Part shown: positions 27,560-34,834 of the stretch, piece by piece
Layout: each line of letters starts with the position of its first letter
Numbering within the stretch: position 1 is the stretch's first letter
NCBI GenBank assembly: GCA_947457195.1
Contig: CANGUU010000020.1
Location: forward strand, 1 to 34,834
Length of the DNA: 34,834 bases
From: Gammaproteobacteria bacterium
GTDB taxonomy: Bacteria > Pseudomonadota > Gammaproteobacteria > Pseudomonadales > Pseudohongiellaceae
Reading direction: 5' to 3'
Program-made: the position numbers and the translations under genes
Notes under the pieces: model-generated
Databases searched by the model: none
The model's input: the letters and a program-made list of their open reading frames with translations, nothing else
Told to the model about the DNA's origin: nothing

Positions 27560-27676
27560 GCAGGTTGGTTTTTCTCCCCGATTTTTCCAGCCGGCATTTG
27601 AGAGATATCTCCCGCGCAATCGGGAGACCTTTAGGCCCCGACTGTCTTCTCCTACGGTCGGGGCCTATTTCTTTCT
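27560..27676 (+). ncRNA. Probable trans-acting small RNA between polA and engB (ErsA / Spot 42 position)
   Basis: No ORF fits this stretch, yet it has a sigmaE-type promoter (27526-27553) and a strong terminator (27632-27676), so a transcript of about 115 nt is predicted. Inside: a pyrimidine-rich, probably unpaired GGTTTTTCTCCCC (27567-27579), typical of an Hfq-dependent seed; a hairpin with arms TCTCCCG / CGGGAGA (27608-27614 / 27621-27627); then the terminator. Spot 42 in enterobacteria and ErsA in Pseudomonas both sit between polA and engB, and ErsA is driven by the sigmaE homologue AlgU. Position and promoter class thus suggest an ErsA counterpart. The start is inferred and targets are unknown. 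Confidence 0.65.
27632..27676 (+). terminator. Rho-independent terminator of the small RNA
   Basis: TAGGCCCCGAC (27632-27642) pairs perfectly with GTCGGGGCCTA (27657-27667), an 11-bp stem with a 14-base loop, followed by TTTCTTTCT. It ends the small RNA, lies 14 bp from the engB stop and may also block readthrough into engB antisense. Confidence 0.85.
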
Positions 27677-27690
27677 GGGGTCCCCGAATT

Positions 27691-28320
27691 TCAGCTTTCC
27701 GGCTCCATGGCCCCGCCGGTTTCGGTCAGCCAGCCGTCCAGCGTGGCGCGCAGCTCGTCGACACCCTGATTCTTCAGCGACGAAAACAGCTGCACGCTGA
27801 TGAGGTCCCCGTGGGTGGCCACACCCCGTCGCACGGCCAGCAGCGCCGTCTTGGCCGCACCGAAGGACAGCTTGTCGGCCTTGGTCAGCAGGATGTGCAG
27901 GCGCTGTCGGGTCTGCGAACACCAGGCAATCATGGTCTGGTCGCTTTCCATGAAGGGGTGGCGGATGTCCATGAGCATCACCAGCCCCGCCAGGGCCTTC
28001 CGCTTCTGCAGGTAGCGCTCCAGCTGCTGCTGCCACTGGCGCTGCAGGTCGGCCGACACCTTCGCGTAGCCGAAACCCGGGACGTCCACCAGGTAGATGC
28101 CGTCTTCCAGCCGGAAGTAATTGAGCAGCTGCGTGCGCCCCGGCGTCTTGCTGGTGCGAGCCAGCTTGTGCTGACCGGTCAGCGTATTGATGGCGCTCGA
28201 TTTGCCTGCGTTAGAGCGGCCGATAAACGCCACTTCCGCCACTGCATCGCGCGGGCAGAGCTCCAGGCTGGGTGCACTGACGGTGTAGCTGGCCTGTTGG
28301 TAGGGCAGAGAACGGGTCAA
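27691..28320 (-). CDS. engB: Ribosome biogenesis GTP-binding protein EngB (YihA/YsxC)
   Basis: EngB is an essential small GTPase in 50S ribosome assembly. It carries G1 [10 protein letters not shown]2 [12 protein letters not shown]3 [11 protein letters not shown]4 LTKADKLS and G5 [12 protein letters not shown] start at the complement of 28318-28320 is preferred: AAGGA lies 7 bases upstream, and the product has 209 residues, like E. coli YihA (210), with an N-terminus ([20 protein letters not shown]) in register with homologues. An ATG at 28392 would add 24 residues without homology and overlap the divergent cytochrome c4 promoter. It is convergent with polA and the small RNA. Confidence 0.93.
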   Translation of the reverse strand: MTRSLPYQQASYTVSAPSLELCPRDAVAEVAFIGRSNAGKSSAINTLTGQHKLARTSKTPGRTQLLNYFRLEDGIYLVDVPGFGYAKVSADLQRQWQQQLERYLQKRKALAGLVMLMDIRHPFMESDQTMIAWCSQTRQRLHILLTKADKLSFGAAKTALLAVRRGVATHGDLISVQLFSSLKNQGVDELRATLDGWLTETGGAMEPES

Positions 28321-28384
28321 TCCGGAATCCTTGCGGTGGTGCCGGCGCCCAGAGAGGAGACTGCCGCGCGGGCGCAGACCCAAC

Positions 28385-28414
28385 TTGGGCATGCTCGGGG
28401 GCTTAGAGTACAAT
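28385..28414 (+). promoter_or_regulatory. sigma70-like promoter of the cytochrome c4 gene
   Basis: TTGGGC (28385-28390) and TACAAT (28409-28414) are separated by 18 bases. Transcription would begin near 28421. This makes the ATG at 28413 unlikely as the cytochrome start, since it would overlap the -10 element. Confidence 0.55.
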
Positions 28415-28457
28415 GCGCGCGCTTCAAACCCCAGTAATCAGTAAAAGGCGCATACTC

Positions 28458-29105
28458 GTGACGACTCAGGTATCGGTTCAGGCAATGGTTCAGGGATTGG
28501 TGAAGGGCGCTCTGTCCGCCCTGCTGCTCACGGCTCTTTCCGCCGGTGCTGTCATGGCGCAGGGTTCCGCGGAGGCAGGTCGGGGCAAAGTCGCCACGTG
28601 TGCGGCCTGCCACGGCGCCAGCGGCAACGACAGCCTGCTGCCCAACGTGCCCAAGCTCGGTGGTCAAGGTGAGCGTTATCTCCTCAAGCAGCTGCAGGAC
28701 ATCAAGGCCGATACCCGCAAGGTACCGCTGATGGCCGGCCAGCTCACCGCGCTCTCCGATCAGGACCTGGCCGACATTGCGGCCTACTTCGCCAGCCTCG
28801 ACCGCCCCGTGGGCGCCACCGAAGAAAGCAAGCTGGCCCTCGGCCGCGAACTGTACCGCGCCGGCAATGCCAAGATCGGTGCCGCGGCCTGCACCGCCTG
28901 CCATCAGCCGGATGGCAAGGGTCTGGCCGCCGCCGGGTACCCTTCGCTGACCGGTCAGGACACGGCTTACGTCGAGCAACAGCTGAAGTCGTTCCGCGCC
29001 CGCGAGCGCATGAACGATGATGCCGAGGTCATGCGCTCCATCGCCGAGCGCCTGAGCGACGCGGAAATTGCCGCGGTGGCCTCCTACGTTTCCGGGCTGC
29101 GCTGA
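28458..29105 (+). CDS. Cytochrome c4 (periplasmic diheme c-type cytochrome)
   Basis: Cytochrome c4 carries electrons in the periplasm, commonly from the bc1 complex to cbb3-type oxidases. The 215-residue precursor has a signal peptide ending AVMAQ (about residue 35), then two c-type heme modules: CAACH (48-52) and CTACH (145-149). Axial methionines are likely in PLMAGQL and RERMNDD. GGQGERYLLKQLQDIKA and GQDTAYVEQQLKSFRARERM are matching repeats of the two domains. Start: GTG 28458 with AAAAGG nine bases upstream. ATG 28413 overlaps the promoter, and ATG 28485 is an internal alternative. Its position between engB and dsbA matches pseudomonads. Confidence 0.92.
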   Translation: MTTQVSVQAMVQGLVKGALSALLLTALSAGAVMAQGSAEAGRGKVATCAACHGASGNDSLLPNVPKLGGQGERYLLKQLQDIKADTRKVPLMAGQLTALSDQDLADIAAYFASLDRPVGATEESKLALGRELYRAGNAKIGAAACTACHQPDGKGLAAAGYPSLTGQDTAYVEQQLKSFRARERMNDDAEVMRSIAERLSDAEIAAVASYVSGLR

Positions 29106-29126
29106 GCAGGGCCCCGGCCCAAGCGG

Positions 29127-29169
29127 ATTCAGTCGCGATTCAGCGCCCACCAGGCAGCTGTGGCATACT
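29127..29169 (+). promoter_or_regulatory. Direct repeat and -10-like element upstream of dsbA
   Basis: GATTCAG occurs at 29127-29133 and again at 29138-29144: an 11-bp period, i.e. TTCAG-N6-TTCAG on one helical face. CATACT at 29164-29169 could be a -10, placing the repeat at the -35 side. OmpR/PhoB-type response regulators bind such tandem sites; E. coli CreB uses TTCAC-N6-TTCAC. The regulator here cannot be named. Confidence 0.4.
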
Positions 29170-29289
29170 CACCGGGCAGTGGGTTTCTCCGCTGTCCCGT
29201 GCAGCTGGGCCTCATGACCCGGCGCGCCAGGCCAAGCGGCCCGGGTGTGTAAAGGCAGACCCCAAGACACTAGCCAATCAGGAGCCAAC

Positions 29290-29922
29290 ATGAAGACCCT
29301 GCTCAAACCCTTCCTGCTGCTGGCGCTGCTGTTCACCAGCAGTGTTTTCGCCCAGCCCTCCCTTTATGTGGAAGGCACCCATTACGAGACCATCGCCAAG
29401 CCGGTGCGTACTGCCGATCCCGCCAAGATCGAAGTGGCCGAAGTGTTCTGGTATGGCTGCCCCCACTGCTACGCCTTCGAACCACTGCTGGAAAGCTGGA
29501 TGGCCAAACTGCCGGCCGATGTGGCCTTCGTGCGCAGCCCCGGCATGTGGAATGCCATGATGGAAACCCACGCGCAGATCTACTACGTGGCCCAGAACCT
29601 CGGTGTACTCGACAAGACCCATGAAGTGGTCTTCGACGCCATCCACCAGAAACAGAACTACCTGCAGACGCCGGAGGCCGTGCGCGCCCTGTTCGTCGAG
29701 CAAGGTGTGGATCCGGCCGCCTTCGACAAGGCCTGGGCTTCGTTCGGTGTGACCTCGGCTGTGAAGCAGGCCGGCACGCGCATGCGTGAATATGGCGTCA
29801 ACGGCGTGCCGAACCTCATCATCAACGGCAAATACCGTGTGAGCGCTGGCGATGCCGTGGCTACGCAGGCCGATATGCTGAAGGTCGCGGATTTCCTGAT
29901 CGCCAAAGAACGCAGCCAGTAA
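29290..29922 (+). CDS. dsbA: Thiol:disulfide interchange protein DsbA
   Basis: DsbA introduces disulfide bonds into exported proteins in the periplasm. The 210-residue precursor has a signal peptide (MKTLLKPFLLLALLFTSSVF, cut after AQ), the active-site CPHC (Cys57-Cys60) in VFWYGCPHCYAFEPLLESW, and the cis-proline loop GVNGVPNLIINGKYRV. AGGAG lies about 7 bp before the ATG. It is separate from cytochrome c4 (184-bp gap with its own promoter signals) and is closed by a strong terminator. DsbA would serve the downstream secretion genes and cytochrome maturation, among other clients; that link is inferred. Confidence 0.96.
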   Translation: MKTLLKPFLLLALLFTSSVFAQPSLYVEGTHYETIAKPVRTADPAKIEVAEVFWYGCPHCYAFEPLLESWMAKLPADVAFVRSPGMWNAMMETHAQIYYVAQNLGVLDKTHEVVFDAIHQKQNYLQTPEAVRALFVEQGVDPAAFDKAWASFGVTSAVKQAGTRMREYGVNGVPNLIINGKYRVSAGDAVATQADMLKVADFLIAKERSQ

Positions 29923-29945
29923 GCGCTGCAAAGGCACTGGTCGCG

Positions 29946-29977
29946 AACGCCCTGAATCGTCTGGTTCAGGGCGTTTT
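29946..29977 (+). terminator. Rho-independent terminator after dsbA
   Basis: AACGCCCTGAA (29946-29956) pairs perfectly with TTCAGGGCGTT (29965-29975), loop TCGTCTGG, followed by TT. It lies 23 bp after the dsbA stop and isolates dsbA from the secretion genes. Confidence 0.88.
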
Positions 29978-30028
29978 GCGTTATGCACAGAAGCTTGTCG
30001 CTCCGCGTGGGCTGGTGGTGATCTTTCG

Positions 30029-30085
30029 ATGAACGTATTCAGCGCCCCGGTGGGCAGAGCCTCGCCGCTCACGGTCTTTCGATGA
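30029..30085 (+). CDS. Leader mini-ORF 1 (18 codons) upstream of gspL
   Basis: Reads MNVFSAPVGRASPLTVFR and stops at TGA (30083-30085), which overlaps the next ATG as ATGA. GGTGGTGA at 30014-30021 could act as a ribosome-binding site, 7 bp before its ATG. It is a derivative of the gspL N-terminus (SP and an Arg are shared). Whether it is translated is unknown; it could instead be a repeat remnant. Confidence 0.4.
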   Translation: MNVFSAPVGRASPLTVFR

Positions 30086-30138
30086 ATGTACTCAGCGCCC
30101 CGGTGGGCAGAGCCTCGCCGCTCACGATCCTTCGATGA
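30082..30138 (+). CDS. Leader mini-ORF 2 (18 codons) overlapping gspL
   Basis: Reads MNVLSAPVGRASPLTILR. Its ATG overlaps the stop of mini-ORF 1, and its TGA (30136-30138) overlaps the gspL ATG (30135-30137), again as ATGA. It has no ribosome-binding site of its own, so any translation would depend on reinitiation. Confidence 0.4.
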   Translation: MNVLSAPVGRASPLTILR

Positions 30139-31448
30139 AAGCACTACGCGCCCTCCTCAGCAGAGTTTCGCCGGCAGACGCGATCGCGGCGGCCCGCGCG
30201 CTGCTGGCGCAGACGGCGCAGCAGGACATCCTCGCCACGGTGACCCACTGCCTGCTCGTCCACGACGGGCACCTGCTCAATCCGCTCAGCGGCGAATACC
30301 GCAGTCTTGACAGCACCGAGGGTCCGACGTTTGCCGATGCCGTGGCCGCCGCCGCGCGCCAGTTGCTGCCCGGCAGCAGCGCCGGCGAAGGTGTGCTGCT
30401 GCTACTGCCCTCGGCACAGTTCATCGCCACGCGTTACCAGCTGGCGCTCGGCGGCGCCAGCCTGCTGCGCTCCGCGCTCGCGCTGCAAGCCCACACACTG
30501 ATCCCCGCCTACGACAAGGAGCTGCTGCTGGCCGTCGATGCCACGCGCAGCGAGGGCGTGGCGCTCTGGTACCCCGCCGAGCAGGCGGCCGCGCTCTTTC
30601 CGGCCTTCGAGGCCCAGGGCCTGCTGTTGGCGGCGCTGCTGCCGAGGGCCCTCGCGTTGCTGACTGAGTCGCCGCGAGCGCAGGATCTGCTCATCAGCGA
30701 CGAAGACGCCACCCACTGCGTGCAGCTGGAATGGCGCGCGGGCAGCCTGCGTTCCTGGCTGGTGGTGGCCCGCCAGGATCTCGACGACCCGGCCTTTGCC
30801 GAGCAGTGGCAGACCGAAACCGGCCGCGCCACCGCTACCCAGCGCCTCGCCGCGCGGGGCTGGGACGACTGGAGCAGTCGTCGCCTGCATGTGAAACCGC
30901 CGGAATGCTGGTGCTTTTTCCCGTCCGGTGCGCTCAAGCACGGCCGCCTGCTCTGGCAGCGCAAGCAGCGCCGTGCTGCCGGGCGTGCCGCTGCGGCTGC
31001 CCTGCTGCTGGCCTTGCTGCCGTTCTTGCGCAATGCGGTCGAGCTGGCCTGGCTCGATCACCAGCTGGCCGAGTTGCGCGAGCAGAGCACGGAGGCGCGC
31101 GAGAGCCAGGCCAGCTTGTTGGCGCTCGACGACGAGTGGGGCGTCATCGCCGACTATCCGCATCAGGATGTGGCGCGGGTGCTGCTCACCCTCAATCAAT
31201 ACATCAACAGCTCGCTCTCCGGCTTCGCGCTCGATCGCGGCGTGGTCGATATCGTCGGCTATGCACAGGACCCGGCGCTGCTGGTGGAGCAGCTGGCCGA
31301 GGGAGAAGTGTTCTACGACGTCAGCCAGAGCCGCAGCAGCTCCGGCGGCGAGGGCGGTCTGCGCGGCGATCGCTTCGGCATCCGTCTGCGCCTCAACGGG
31401 GTCGACTTCGAGGATTACGAAGCGCGTCATCCCCCGGTCGAGCGCTGA
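30135..31448 (+). CDS. Type II secretion-like GspL/PilN-type assembly protein
   Basis: GspL links the cytoplasmic ATPase GspE to the inner-membrane platform of type II secretion. This 437-residue protein fits that architecture: a cytoplasmic actin-like domain (about 30-275), a short basic stretch (KQRRAAGR), one membrane helix (about 281-303) and a periplasmic domain (about 305-437) starting with a coiled-coil-like segment. Sequence similarity by eye is weak; the call relies mainly on architecture and on the following gspM, gspE and gspF. A PilM/PilN-type fusion from a type IV pilus-like system is an alternative. The ATG lacks a Shine-Dalgarno sequence and overlaps mini-ORF 2, so translation may be coupled to it. 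Confidence 0.7.
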   Translation: MKALRALLSRVSPADAIAAARALLAQTAQQDILATVTHCLLVHDGHLLNPLSGEYRSLDSTEGPTFADAVAAAARQLLPGSSAGEGVLLLLPSAQFIATRYQLALGGASLLRSALALQAHTLIPAYDKELLLAVDATRSEGVALWYPAEQAAALFPAFEAQGLLLAALLPRALALLTESPRAQDLLISDEDATHCVQLEWRAGSLRSWLVVARQDLDDPAFAEQWQTETGRATATQRLAARGWDDWSSRRLHVKPPECWCFFPSGALKHGRLLWQRKQRRAAGRAAAAALLLALLPFLRNAVELAWLDHQLAELREQSTEARESQASLLALDDEWGVIADYPHQDVARVLLTLNQYINSSLSGFALDRGVVDIVGYAQDPALLVEQLAEGEVFYDVSQSRSSSGGEGGLRGDRFGIRLRLNGVDFEDYEARHPPVER

Positions 31449-31459
31449 GGCCCGCCGTG

Positions 31460-32007
31460 ATGAATCGCAACGAAAAGAACCTCCTGCTGGTCGCCGGCCT
31501 GTTGTTTGCCCTGCTGCTGGTGGTGCGCGTGGTACCGTTCGTCGCCGGCTACTACCGGCAGGGTCGTGAGGAGATCGCGCTGCTGGAGGAGCGCCGCTCG
31601 CGGCTGCAGGCGCTCACCGCCGCCACCCGCGAATGGCAGGAGCGCGCCCGCCTCAAGCAGGCCGAAGTCGCCGACCTCGCCAGCTGGGTGTTTCCCGGCA
31701 ACGATCCGAACCTCGTCAGCAGCAGTGTGCAGCGGGCGCTGAGGCAAGTCGTGGAGGGTAGCAACGTGTCGCTGCGAGAAACGGGCGTGGCCCGCTACAG
31801 CCGCGTAGGGCAATGGCTGCGCGTGGAACAGGACGCCGATTTCAGCCTCGGTCAGGAAGCCATGCTGCCGTTTCTCGCCGCGCTGGAAGCGCAGCGTCCC
31901 CGACTGCAGGTGGCCGCGTTTTCACTCAACCGCAACCGCCGGCAGTACACAGGCAGTCTGACCGTGGTTGGCTTTGCGCGCGCTGTACCCCCGGCGGGAG
32001 ACGCGCC

Positions 32008-32011
<4 letters not shown>
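31460..32011 (+). CDS. Type II secretion-like GspM/PilO-type protein
   Basis: GspM partners GspL in the inner-membrane platform. The 183-residue product has a short cytoplasmic N-terminus (MNRNEKN), one membrane helix (about 8-28, LLLVAGLLFALLLVVRVVPF), a coiled-coil-like stretch (EEIALLEERRSRLQALTAAT and on) and a C-terminal ferredoxin-like periplasmic domain. GAGG lies 9 bp before the ATG; GTG at 31457 is a possible alternative. Its stop overlaps the gspE start as GTGA. The assignment rests on topology and on its position between the GspL-like gene and gspE. Confidence 0.72.
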
Positions 32012-33458
<1,447 letters not shown>

Positions 33459-33462
<4 letters not shown>

Positions 33463-34664
33463 CCATCCACCACTTCCAGTATCAGGCCGCCGACGCCGAC
33501 GGCAACCTCAGCAGCGGCTTCCTCAGCGCCGAGTCCGAGCGCGAAGCGGTGGCGCAATTGCAGGCGCGGCGGCTCGTGCCAGTACGGCTGCGGCCGGCCG
33601 GCCGCCACGTGGAACCGCGTGGCGGAGCGCACATCCGTTCGGCTGATCTCGTGGATTTCACCGAGGGCCTCTCTACGCTGGTCGATGCGCGCGTGCCGCT
33701 CGACAAGGCGCTGCTGCTGCTCGAAGGGCTCACCGAAAAGCAGCACATGAAGCGGCTGGTGGCGGCGGTCCGCCGCGACGTGAAAGAAGGCAGGAGCCTC
33801 GCCGATGCCATGGAAGCGCGCCCCGAAGTGTTTTCCCGGCTGTACGTCAGTCTGGTGAGGGCCGGCGAAACCGGCGGCATTCTCGACCAGTTGCTGCCCG
33901 ACCTCTCCGGCTTCCTGCAGGCGGCCGAAGCCACCCGCAAGCAGGTGCTGGCTGCCCTTACCTATCCGCTGGTGCTGCTCGTCACCGGCGTGCTGTCGGT
34001 GACGCTGCTGCTGTGGTTCGTCGTGCCGCAGTTCACGCGCATGTTCGAGGACGTCGGCACCGGCATTCCGCCGCAGGCCCGCCTGCTGCTCGACCTCAGC
34101 GAGGGCCTGCAGCACTACGGCTGGCTGGTGCTGCCCCTCGCGGCGGCAGCTTGGTACTGGCTGCGCTGGGTGGACCGCGACGAGCAGCGTCGCCGCCGCA
34201 AGGACGCCTGGTTGCTCACGGTGCCCGTGGTGGGTTCGCTGCTGCTCACCCGCGACGCCGCGGTGTTCACCCGCACGCTGGGCGCGCTGCTCGGTGCCGG
34301 TATTCCGCTGATCCGCGCGCTGCGCGTGGCGCGCGACGTTGTCCACAACCGCGAACTGCTGTGCCTGCTCGAGCAAGTGGAAGAAGACGTGCGTGGCGGC
34401 ACCGGGCTGGGCGTGGCACTGGCAAAGTCCGGGCGCTTTCCGCTGCTGCTGCACCAGTTGGTGGCGGTGGGCGAGGAAACCGGCCGCACGGCGCAGATCC
34501 TGCGCAAGCTGGCGCTCAGCTTCGACACCCAGGTGCGCGACGACATGAACCGCCTGGTGGCTGCGTTGCAGCCGGCGCTCATCCTGCTGATGGGGGTCAT
34601 GGTCGGCGGTATCATCATCGTGATGTTGTCGGCGGTGTTCAGCATGAACACCCTCGAATTCTAG
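33459..34664 (+). CDS. gspF: Type II secretion inner-membrane platform protein GspF
   Basis: GspF is the polytopic platform protein that GspE works on. The 401-residue product has two T2SSF domains (about 65-190 and 270-395) and three membrane helices (about 164-190, 222-240 and 372-394). Each domain shows the conserved helix with a GETGG-like motif: SLVRAGETGGILDQLL and QLVAVGEETGRTAQIL. The start ATG overlaps the gspE stop as ATGA. An N-terminal domain of about 60 residues (FQYQAADADGNLSSGFLSAE) is typical. Same operon as gspL, gspM and gspE. Confidence 0.93.
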
Positions 34665-34674
34665 GAGAGAGAAC

Positions 34675-34834
34675 GTGGTTGCCTCAGCCTTGCCCCAGTC
34701 ACTGCCGCGCCGGCCCCGCTCCGCTCCGTTCCTGCTGGCTGCGCTGCTGGCGCTGCTCGGCGGCTGTGCGGCCCTGCAGGCGCCTGCGCCGGGCAGGGCG
34801 GCTGTGCGGCCCTGCAGGCGCCTGCGCCGGGCAG
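34675..34834 (+). CDS. N-terminal fragment of a lipoprotein, possibly the type II secretin
   Basis: A GTG start at 34675 with GGAGAGAG upstream (34663-34670) opens a frame that begins MVASALPQSLPRRPRSAPFL and has a hydrophobic stretch (LLAALLALLGGC) ending in a lipobox, with the lipidated Cys at about residue 31. It is cut off by the window edge. Downstream of gspF, a lipoprotein start suggests a secretin (GspD) or a pilotin-like protein. The last 76 bases are a 38-bp sequence repeated twice; 38 is not a multiple of three, so the frame after the first copy is unreliable. Confidence 0.5.
   Translation, partial: MVASALPQSLPRRPRSAPFLLAALLALLGGCAALQAPAPGRAAVRPCRRLRRA
34759..34834 (+). repeat. 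38-bp tandem direct repeat ending at the last base
   Basis: 34759-34796 and 34797-34834 are identical; each starts GGCGGCTGTGCGGCCCTGCA and ends CGCCGGGCAG. The second copy ends exactly at the window end. It shifts the reading frame of the lipoprotein by two bases. An assembly artefact at a contig end is a likely cause. Confidence 0.9.

Larger units (their letters stand above)
30022..30180 (+). repeat. Three-copy 53-bp tandem repeat covering the gspL start
   Basis: The period is exactly 53 bp: copies at 30022-30074, 30075-30127 and 30128-30180. Copies 1 and 2 match at 50 of 53 positions; copy 3, which contains the real gspL start and first codons, matches copy 2 at 34 of 53. Each copy starts TCTTTCGATGAA or TCCTTCGATGAA. 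So the gene start was apparently duplicated upstream and the extra copies were duplicated again more recently. Confidence 0.9.

Noticed and set aside
28321-28413. Longer EngB N-terminus from ATG 28392 or TTG 28413
   Set aside because: It would overlap the divergent cytochrome c4 promoter, and the extra residues are not conserved. TTG 28320 has AAGGA at ideal spacing and gives the family's normal length.
29988-30003. Possible fourth upstream copy of the 53-bp repeat
   Set aside because: CAGAAGCTTGTCGCTC resembles the repeat's CAGAGCCTCGCCGCTC, but the spacing is off by 14 bp and no other part of the unit is recognisable.
30022-30180. Tandem 53-bp units as a CRISPR array
   Set aside because: The units abut without spacers, the last copy is the start of a gene, and no cas genes are nearby.
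33601-33616. Third parS-like site in gspF (CCACGTGGAACC core)
   Set aside because: The right half and centre match, but all four left outer bases are wrong (four mismatches of 16). It is also far from the origin and in a typical codon context.

Overview
This window is the replication-origin neighbourhood of a high-GC gammaproteobacterium. The order rpmH-rnpA-yidD-yidC read leftward from dnaA-dnaN-recF-gyrB read rightward is the classic origin layout. glyQ-glyS-gmhB-plsC, an HtrB/LpxL-type acyltransferase, znu genes beside polA, and engB / cytochrome c4 / dsbA are all near the origin in Pseudomonas-like genomes. A relative of Pseudomonadales or Cellvibrionales is the best guess; the genus cannot be read from the sequence.

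Layout. Bases 1-1884 (minus): yidC (cut by the left edge), yidD, rnpA and rpmH, with a good sigma70 promoter in front of rpmH. Bases 1885-2256: probable oriC, with two perfect inverted DnaA boxes around an AT-rich core. Bases 2257-8599 (plus): dnaA, dnaN, recF, gyrB; recF carries two near-perfect parS sites. Bases 8619-10328: a SRAP-domain DNA-protein crosslink protein and an exported DUF4159 protein. Bases 10423-13316 (minus): ydbH-ynbE-ydbL, an AsmA-like bridge for phospholipid transport between the two membranes. Bases 13473-14780: two unrecognised envelope proteins. Bases 14889-19176 (minus): glyQ-glyS-gmhB-plsC in overlapping order, with an LpxL-like acyltransferase divergent from glyQ. 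Bases 20220-24732: rsmB, a small iron-permease-family protein, and the zinc importer znuB-znuC divergent from znuA. Bases 24725-29922: polA overlapping znuA, a probable sigmaE-driven small RNA, engB, cytochrome c4 and dsbA. Bases 30022-34834: type II secretion-like genes (gspL, gspM, gspE, gspF, then the start of a lipoprotein, possibly the secretin), preceded by a 53-bp tandem duplication.

Most genes are conserved housekeeping genes. The unusual points are: a DNA polymerase I whose 3'-5' exonuclease domain has lost all four metal ligands; a small-RNA locus between polA and engB with a textbook sigmaE promoter, in the position of Spot 42 / ErsA; two mini-ORFs joined by ATGA overlaps to gspL, made by tandem duplication of the gspL start; and a 38-bp direct repeat ending exactly on the last base, which suggests a contig end. 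I see no tRNA, rRNA, CRISPR array, prophage or insertion sequence, and no convincing undescribed defence or mobile system.
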